A stretch of DNA of 64,000 nt from Donghicola mangrovi. GTDB lineage: Bacteria > Pseudomonadota > Alphaproteobacteria > Rhodobacterales > Rhodobacteraceae. The position numbers and the translations under genes were made by a program. The notes below the pieces were generated by a model, which was not told the DNA's origin, made no database searches, and was given only the letters and a program-made list of their open reading frames with translations. The stretch covers positions 117,474 through 181,473 of the forward strand of contig NZ_JABCJE010000006.1 in the NCBI RefSeq assembly GCF_013377535.1, read 5' to 3'. Shown here piece after piece: positions 58,512 to 64,000 of the stretch (positions are counted from its first letter, which is position 1; every line of letters starts with the position of its first letter).

Positions 58512-60680
58512 ATGAACCGCACGCGTGTCTGTCTGACCGCAGCCATCGCGCTTTTTGCGCATGAAGCTGCCGCTGAAATGAACTTCAACCGTATCGCCAG
58601 CTTTGCCACCCCGGCCAACATGGCAGAGGGCGAAGACCTGAACCGTGAAACCTCGGCCGAGATCATTTCGGCAACCGAGGACGGCATGACTCTGGTGTAC
58701 ACCGACAGCCCTCTGGGTGTGATCGGCCGCATCGACATCACCGACCCCAAAGCGCCCAAGGCGATGGGCAACGTCGATATGGGCGGCGAGCCCACTTCGG
58801 TTGTGGTGGCAGGTCAGACCGCTCTGGTTGGCGTGAACACCTCGGAAAGCTACACCCAGCCTTCGGGCAAGCTGGTCACCGTCGACGTCGCCTCGGGCGA
58901 GGTTGTGTCGGAATGTGATCTGGGTGGTCAGCCGGACTCGATCGCGAAATCGGCGGACAATTCGTTCGTGACCCTGGCGATCGAAAACGAGCGCGATGAG
59001 GACTTCGGTGACGGCCGCGTTGGTCAAGAGCCTGCAGGCTACATGGTCAAGCTCCCGCTAAAGGACAACGCGCCGGTTTGCGAAGAGATGCTGAAGATCG
59101 ACGTCACCGGTCTGACCGAAATCGCGCCTCAGGACCCCGAGCCCGAGTTCGCGGACGTCAACGGTCTGGGTGAGATCGCTGTCACCCTGCAGGAAAACAA
59201 CGCCATCGTCATCATTGGCGCTGACGGCAAAGTCATGAACCACTTCTCGGCAGGTGCGGTTGACCTGACCGAGATCGACGCCACCGACGAGCGCGGCGCG
59301 CTGATCTTTACCGAAACCCAGATGGGCCGCCTGCGCGAGCCCGATGGCTTGGGCTGGATCGACAACGACCACTTCGTCATCGCCAACGAAGGCGACATGG
59401 ACGGCGGTTCGCGCGGCATCACCGTGTTCCACAAAGACGGCACCGTTGTCTACGAGAGCGGCAACACCTTTGAGCACGCTGTGATCCAGACCGGCCACTA
59501 TCCCGACAAGCGTTCGGATGCCAAAGGCATCGAGCCCGAGGGCATGGAAATCGCCACCTTCGGCGACACCCCCTATGCGTTTGTTCTGGCCGAGCGCGCG
59601 TCGGTTGCGGGCGTCTACGACATGACGGACCCTGCAAACCCCGTGCTGAAGCAGATCCTGCCGTCGGGCATCAGCCCCGAAGGCGCAGTGGCGATCCCCT
59701 CGCGCAACCTGCTGGCGACCGCAAACGAAGCCGACCTTGGCGAAGACGGTGCAGCCCGCGCCCACGTCATGATCTACGAATATCAGGATGCACCCGCAGC
59801 CTATCCCACCATCACTTCGGCCGGTGCGGACGAGCTGATCGGTTGGGGCGCTCTGTCGGGCATGACCTTTGCTGATGGCAAGGTTTACGCGGTGAACGAC
59901 AGCTTCTACGGCTTCCAGCCCACCATCTTCCAGATCGACGCGACCCAGACCCCCGCGAAGATCGAGAAAGCCATCCGCGTGACCCGCGCTGGACAGCCTG
60001 CCCAGAAACTGGACATGGAAGGCATCGTGGCGGACGGTGAAGGCGGCTTCTGGATCGCAAGCGAAGGTCGTACCGACCGCGTTGTGCCCCACGCCATGTA
60101 CCACGTGAACGCCAAAGGCGCGATCAAAGAAGAAATCGGCCTGCCCGCAGAGCTGATGGCTGTCGAGAAGCGCTTTGGCTTCGAAGGCATCACCAAGATC
60201 GGCGACACCCTGTGGATGGCCGTTCAGCGCGAATGGGCTGACGACGACAAAGGTATGGTCAAGCTGGTCGCTTACAACACCGAAACCGAAGAGTGGGGCG
60301 CTGTTCGCTACCCGCTGGACAAGGGTGACGCTGGCTGGGTTGGCCTGTCGGAAATCACTCTGCACGGTGATGCGGTTTACTTCATCGAACGCGACAACCA
60401 GATCGGTGACGCGGCCAAGATCAAGCAGATCACCCGAGTGGCTGTTGCGGATCTGGTCCCTGCCCCGCTGGGTGGCGAGCTGCCCGTCGTGACCAAAGAA
60501 GTCGTTCGTGACCTGATCCCCGACCTGAAGGCCTTTGGTGGCTACGTTGTGGACAAGGTCGAAGGTCTGACCTTTGACGGCGAAGGCAACATGCTGATCG
60601 TCACCGACAACGACGGTGTGGATGACAGCTCGGGCGAGACGTTCTTCCTGAACCTCGGCCCCGTGAAGGCGATGAACTAA
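58512..60680 (+). CDS. Exported phytase-like esterase
   Basis: This 722-aa protein has signal peptide MNRTRVCLTAAIALFAHEAAA. The first ~330 residues form propeller-like strands (IDITDPKAPKAMGNVDMGG, TDERGALIFTETQMGRLREP). The C-terminal half matches the 'esterase-like activity of phytase family' domain: LDMEGIVADGEGGFWIASEG, RFGFEGITKIGDTLWMAVQR and VEGLTFDGEGNMLIVTDNDG. It is acidic and likely periplasmic or secreted, releasing phosphate or acting as an esterase on unknown substrates. The start is the ATG at 58512; upstream extension has no signal peptide logic. Confidence 0.85.
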   Translation: MNRTRVCLTAAIALFAHEAAAEMNFNRIASFATPANMAEGEDLNRETSAEIISATEDGMTLVYTDSPLGVIGRIDITDPKAPKAMGNVDMGGEPTSVVVAGQTALVGVNTSESYTQPSGKLVTVDVASGEVVSECDLGGQPDSIAKSADNSFVTLAIENERDEDFGDGRVGQEPAGYMVKLPLKDNAPVCEEMLKIDVTGLTEIAPQDPEPEFADVNGLGEIAVTLQENNAIVIIGADGKVMNHFSAGAVDLTEIDATDERGALIFTETQMGRLREPDGLGWIDNDHFVIANEGDMDGGSRGITVFHKDGTVVYESGNTFEHAVIQTGHYPDKRSDAKGIEPEGMEIATFGDTPYAFVLAERASVAGVYDMTDPANPVLKQILPSGISPEGAVAIPSRNLLATANEADLGEDGAARAHVMIYEYQDAPAAYPTITSAGADELIGWGALSGMTFADGKVYAVNDSFYGFQPTIFQIDATQTPAKIEKAIRVTRAGQPAQKLDMEGIVADGEGGFWIASEGRTDRVVPHAMYHVNAKGAIKEEIGLPAELMAVEKRFGFEGITKIGDTLWMAVQREWADDDKGMVKLVAYNTETEEWGAVRYPLDKGDAGWVGLSEITLHGDAVYFIERDNQIGDAAKIKQITRVAVADLVPAPLGGELPVVTKEVVRDLIPDLKAFGGYVVDKVEGLTFDGEGNMLIVTDNDGVDDSSGETFFLNLGPVKAMN

Positions 60681-60701
60681 TCGGTCCATCGGATCGGCAA
60701 A

Positions 60702-60740
60702 CAAAAGCGGCGCGCAGAACCCTGCGCGCCGTTTCTATTT
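60702..60740. terminator. Bidirectional terminator
   Basis: Perfect 10-bp stem CGGCGCGCAG (60708-60717) / CTGCGCGCCG (60722-60731), AACC loop, flanked by AAAA and TTTCTATTT. It serves the phytase-like gene and the convergent barrel protein gene. Confidence 0.85.
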
Positions 60741-60756
60741 CTGGTGCTGTTTGGCG

Positions 60757-63700
60757 TCAGAAGTCCAGCTTGACCTCATAGGCCACAGTGGGCGCGCCAG
60801 CCTCGGTCGAGCGGAAGCTCAGGGTCGAAACGCCTTGATCCTTGGCAAAGCGCCGTTCCAGCCCGAAGCCGAGCCTTGCGGCCACATGCTCGCCCGAGCG
60901 GTCCAGATCCAGCGCGATATGGCGGGTGCGTCCGTCTTCTTCGGCCGAGGTATATTCGACCCCGCCGCCAAGACCGCAGCGCGTATCCAGATCGTCGAAC
61001 GCATCACAGAATGCCCGCAGGGTCAGGTCCAGCTGCCCGTCCATGTTGTCCCATATACCCTTGCCGTCATGGGCTTGGAGCAGATCGTTGCTAAAGCGGG
61101 TCTCGATGAACAGGCGGCCACTGGACACGCTGTCGATCCCCAGGGTGCCGGTTTCGGTAAAGGGCCCGCTGGTCGCGGTGACATCGGTTTCGGTTTGGGG
61201 GGTATAGAACCCGTCCAGACCCACACGCGGCTTGATCGTGGTGTCACCGACCAGCATCTCGCCCGACAGGGCAAAGCCGCCGGTTACGCCATAGTAGGTG
61301 AAGTCGCCTGTCGCGTTGATCGTCTCGTCGCGGGCAAAGTCCAAATCATAGCTGTGTTTCCCCGCAACCGCGCCGATGTGGTAGTCATAGAACAACTGCT
61401 GCTTCAGGCGCCCTGCCCCATAAAGGCCCGCATCCAGACCAAAGCCGTTGATCTGCCCGTCTGCCAGATTGTCGACCGTGGTGCGGGTCATGTAGGCGCC
61501 GATGTAGCGGCCCGACAGGCTGTCCCGCTCGCCCAAGGTTTCCCAGCGGCGGTTGAAGGTCAGCTGATACTGCGTGCCAAGGGCCTCATCCTCCGAGAAC
61601 ACCAGATCTGCGCTGTCGATGGTCCATTTGTGGCTGAACTCGTTGTAGCTTTCGTTGGTGTAGGCGCTGTCCAGAATAAACAGGCCGCTGCTGGCTTCGA
61701 CATGGCCGCTCAGGGGATCGCTGGTCCGATAGGACCGCAGCCCGTCGCGATCGGCGATGGCGCGTTTCATCCGCTCCAGCGCATCCACGCGCCAGCCAGA
61801 GACCATCTCGGTCTGGCGCTGCATGGTGACACGGATGTCGTCCTCGATGATTGCGGTCAGGTCTTCTTTGATCTGCTCGATCAGTTCCGCGCCGAATTTC
61901 ACCACGGTTGCAGTGCCGTTGCCGGTGCCTGCGGTTGCGTTCCCGTCCGGGGCGCTTTCATAGACATAGGTGCCGCCGATATCCGCGCCGGTCGGGGTGG
62001 CACCGACAACAGCATTCGAGCCAGCAATCAGGTCCGCACTCAGGGTGGCAAGGTTGGACACTTTGCCCCGCTTCAGGTCGGCTTTGGTCAGGGTGTAGCT
62101 GGCGGTATAGGACCAGATTTCCCCAGCGTTCAGAATGCCGTCATCGGTAACGCCAGCCTCGGCGGTCAGGGCTTCGTCCGCGGTCAGCGGGTCGTCCAGA
62201 ACCACGGTGTCATAGTCCAGATCGCCGGTGTTCTCGACCGTGATGGCATAGGTGATGACCTCGCCCACTTGGGGGCGGTCGGACAGGCCGCTGTCATCGG
62301 CCACCTTCGTCACGCGGACGCCCGTGGCAAAATCCGCAGGGTCCATGGCGATGTGGTTGTGGATCACACCCTTGGACAGGGTGTCCGGGTCGGTCCAGTC
62401 GCCAAAGGTGAAGTCGAACGCCAGATAGTAAGTCGCGTCGCCGCCACTGGCCGCAGGAGCCTCGGGCGAGGCCACGATTTCCTCGACACCAAAGCCGAGG
62501 GTTGTGGTAATCGCGCCTGCCTGCGGCGGGATGATCTGCGAGACAAAGCTGTAATCGGGATGCGAGACGCGCAGCGAATAGGTGCCGGTTTCCGCTGGCG
62601 ATTGCAGCAGGAACGAATACATGCCGTCCGCGCCGGTCACCACGTTGTTCGCGTCGCCTGCTGCGGTGTCGAGCCACGCATCAGGCACTTCGGCGCCGTT
62701 ATGCAGCAGGGTTACGGTCGCGCCAGAGATCGGCGCACGGGTGATCGCGTTGTAGACCACACCGCTGGGGTCAACCACGATCGCGTCCACATCGGTCACT
62801 CGTCGGTCAGCGCCGGCGGCAACCACGATGTCCTCGACCAGATCGCCATGGGCATCGCCAAGCGACGAATGGGAATGCACGGCCGCGCCTTCGGGTGGCA
62901 AGAAGCAGATCGCATAGGTCCCCTGCTCTAGCTGGATAAAGGCATAGCCCCCGTCCGAACCGGTCACTGCACGGGCCACTTCTTGGCCGGTGGACTGGTC
63001 GATCAGGACGACGGTCACGCCCTCTTTGGCGTGGATGCCATCGGTCACGTGGCCGGAAATCGATCCGAGAAAGGTGATGATTTCTTCGTCGGTGTCAAAG
63101 GTCGGGCCAGAGCGGTCGCTGACCGTGGTCTCTGCCGAGGTCGCAGTGGCCAGCGCAAGGTTGCTGACATAGCCGCGATCAAGATCCGCGGTGGTCACTT
63201 CGTAAGTGATCGCAAAGGTCGTGCTGTCGGTTTCCCCCGGTGCCAGCGCGGGAATGGTCTGGCTGACCACGCCGCCGAACAGGGGATCGTCGATCTGCAC
63301 ATTGGTCAGGGTCACAGTGCCGGTGTTCCGGACTTCGAGCAGATAATCGATCGTATCGCCGACCGAGGTTCCGAGCACTCCGTCATCGTCATTCAGTACA
63401 CCGCTCTTGCGCAGGGCGATGGCGGGGGTGCCGGTGATTTCAGTGGCAACCGCACTGTCTGTGGTGTCGGTGACATCTTCGGAGCTGTCGGAGGCGCGCA
63501 GGGTGTCGCCATCGAGGTCGATCCACGCGGTGCCGGTGGCGCTGTTGCTGAGGCCACCTGCGTCCACGTCGTCCTGATCGACCACATGGGTCAGGGTCGC
63601 GGTAGCGGTGCCGCCGGGCAGGAAGGCCGCATCGGTGCTGCCGGTGGAATAGCTGATGACCGAGAGGGTCGCGGTCAGCGCAGTGCTGTCGGCGCGCTGG

Positions 63701-64000
63701 AAGTCATCGCTCAGGGTCAGGCCGGTGAGCGTGGTGTTGCCGGAGTTCTCGGCAGTGATGGTGTAGGTCAGGGTGTCGCCAAGGCTGACCACGCCGTCAC
63801 TGTCCGCGTCCGTGTGGGCGACGGCCTTAGTGACGGTCAGCGCGGGGGCGCGGGTCAGAGTGGTTTCCGTGGCCGCATCGCCGGTGCCGGTGGCGCTGGA
63901 AATATCTGTGACATCGCCGGTGCCCGAGGGGCTGCTGGCGGTGACCGTGGCGAGGTTGTTGACGGTGCCCGCATCCACGTCATCCTGGGTCAGGGTGTAG
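60757..64000 (-). CDS. DUF11-type repeat protein with C-terminal outer-membrane barrel (partial, N-terminus beyond right edge)
   Basis: About 1080 codons are visible; the frame stays open at 64000 (YTLTQDDVDAGTVNN, the end of a DUF11-like repeat), so the start lies outside. Two to three DUF11-like repeats follow (GDTLTYTITAENSGNTTLTG, GDTIDYLLEVRNTGTVTLTN). Then come CnaB/carboxypeptidase-regulatory-like beta domains (GSISGHVTDGI, VYNAITRAPISGATVTLLHNG) and another DUF11-like unit (GEVITYAITVENTGDLDYDT). The last ~330 residues form amphipathic strands ending in VKLDF, the C-terminal Phe of outer-membrane barrels. It is probably a surface-displayed autotransporter-like stalk. Confidence 0.8.
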   Translation of the reverse strand, partial: YTLTQDDVDAGTVNNLATVTASSPSGTGDVTDISSATGTGDAATETTLTRAPALTVTKAVAHTDADSDGVVSLGDTLTYTITAENSGNTTLTGLTLSDDFQRADSTALTATLSVISYSTGSTDAAFLPGGTATATLTHVVDQDDVDAGGLSNSATGTAWIDLDGDTLRASDSSEDVTDTTDSAVATEITGTPAIALRKSGVLNDDDGVLGTSVGDTIDYLLEVRNTGTVTLTNVQIDDPLFGGVVSQTIPALAPGETDSTTFAITYEVTTADLDRGYVSNLALATATSAETTVSDRSGPTFDTDEEIITFLGSISGHVTDGIHAKEGVTVVLIDQSTGQEVARAVTGSDGGYAFIQLEQGTYAICFLPPEGAAVHSHSSLGDAHGDLVEDIVVAAGADRRVTDVDAIVVDPSGVVYNAITRAPISGATVTLLHNGAEVPDAWLDTAAGDANNVVTGADGMYSFLLQSPAETGTYSLRVSHPDYSFVSQIIPPQAGAITTTLGFGVEEIVASPEAPAASGGDATYYLAFDFTFGDWTDPDTLSKGVIHNHIAMDPADFATGVRVTKVADDSGLSDRPQVGEVITYAITVENTGDLDYDTVVLDDPLTADEALTAEAGVTDDGILNAGEIWSYTASYTLTKADLKRGKVSNLATLSADLIAGSNAVVGATPTGADIGGTYVYESAPDGNATAGTGNGTATVVKFGAELIEQIKEDLTAIIEDDIRVTMQRQTEMVSGWRVDALERMKRAIADRDGLRSYRTSDPLSGHVEASSGLFILDSAYTNESYNEFSHKWTIDSADLVFSEDEALGTQYQLTFNRRWETLGERDSLSGRYIGAYMTRTTVDNLADGQINGFGLDAGLYGAGRLKQQLFYDYHIGAVAGKHSYDLDFARDETINATGDFTYYGVTGGFALSGEMLVGDTTIKPRVGLDGFYTPQTETDVTATSGPFTETGTLGIDSVSSGRLFIETRFSNDLLQAHDGKGIWDNMDGQLDLTLRAFCDAFDDLDTRCGLGGGVEYTSAEEDGRTRHIALDLDRSGEHVAARLGFGLERRFAKDQGVSTLSFRSTEAGAPTVAYEVKLDF

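Overview
The window looks like an alphaproteobacterial chromosome segment, most likely Rhodobacterales (Roseobacter group). The GC content is high, genes are packed in operons with ATGA overlaps, and there are many Liv-type and TRAP importers, an RTX-Hint protein and a PadR-siderophore-reductase fusion. No rRNA, tRNA, CRISPR array, IS element or phage gene was recognised. This is inference from gene content; no database search was possible.

Positions 1-45.6 kb form a long catabolic region built of modules, each pairing transport, redox enzymes and a local regulator. (a) 1-5.7 kb: a Tat-exported alpha/beta hydrolase (cut by the left edge), a butanediol-type zinc dehydrogenase, an NTF2/SnoaL-fused flavin monooxygenase and an AcoR-like regulator. 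(b) 5.9-7.2 kb: a PadR-SIP fusion. (c) 7.2-14.3 kb, minus strand: cupin, SDR, LivJ/G/F/H/M-type importer and zinc alcohol dehydrogenase, divergent from a XylR/DmpR-like aromatic sensor (14.6-16.2 kb). (d) 16.2-22.9 kb: a ribitol module (ribulokinase-type FGGY kinase, ribitol 2-dehydrogenase, sugar ABC importer, divergent LacI regulator with a clear 36-bp operator). (e) 22.9-36.4 kb: an IclR regulator and SDR, then an eleven-gene plus-strand operon. It encodes a Liv-type importer, an SMP-30 lactonase, SDR, alpha/beta hydrolase, Baeyer-Villiger monooxygenase, SDR and aldehyde dehydrogenase. These are the enzymes of an alcohol-ketone-ester/lactone-alcohol-aldehyde-acid route. (f) 36.4-45.6 kb: a PPC/DUF296 protein, acyl/aryl-CoA ligase, thiolase and IclR on the minus strand, divergent from a TRAP transporter and two SDRs.

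From 45.7 kb the content changes to cell-surface or secreted proteins. There is a small exported protein with a Ser/Thr tail and an AT-rich 0.7-kb gap. An RTX/propeller/Hint protein of 1147 aa converges on a 2482-aa protein built as two near-equal cassettes of five ~170-aa repeats + LamG-like + PA14-like. A lone WGR protein, a phytase-like exported esterase and a DUF11-type protein ending in an outer-membrane barrel (cut by the right edge) complete the window.

The most interesting signals are: the Baeyer-Villiger operon with its own importer; two Fis-type activators whose AAA+ domains have lost the sigma-54 contact loop; the cassette duplication in the giant protein; and matching operator pairs that tie each IclR regulator to its target operon.
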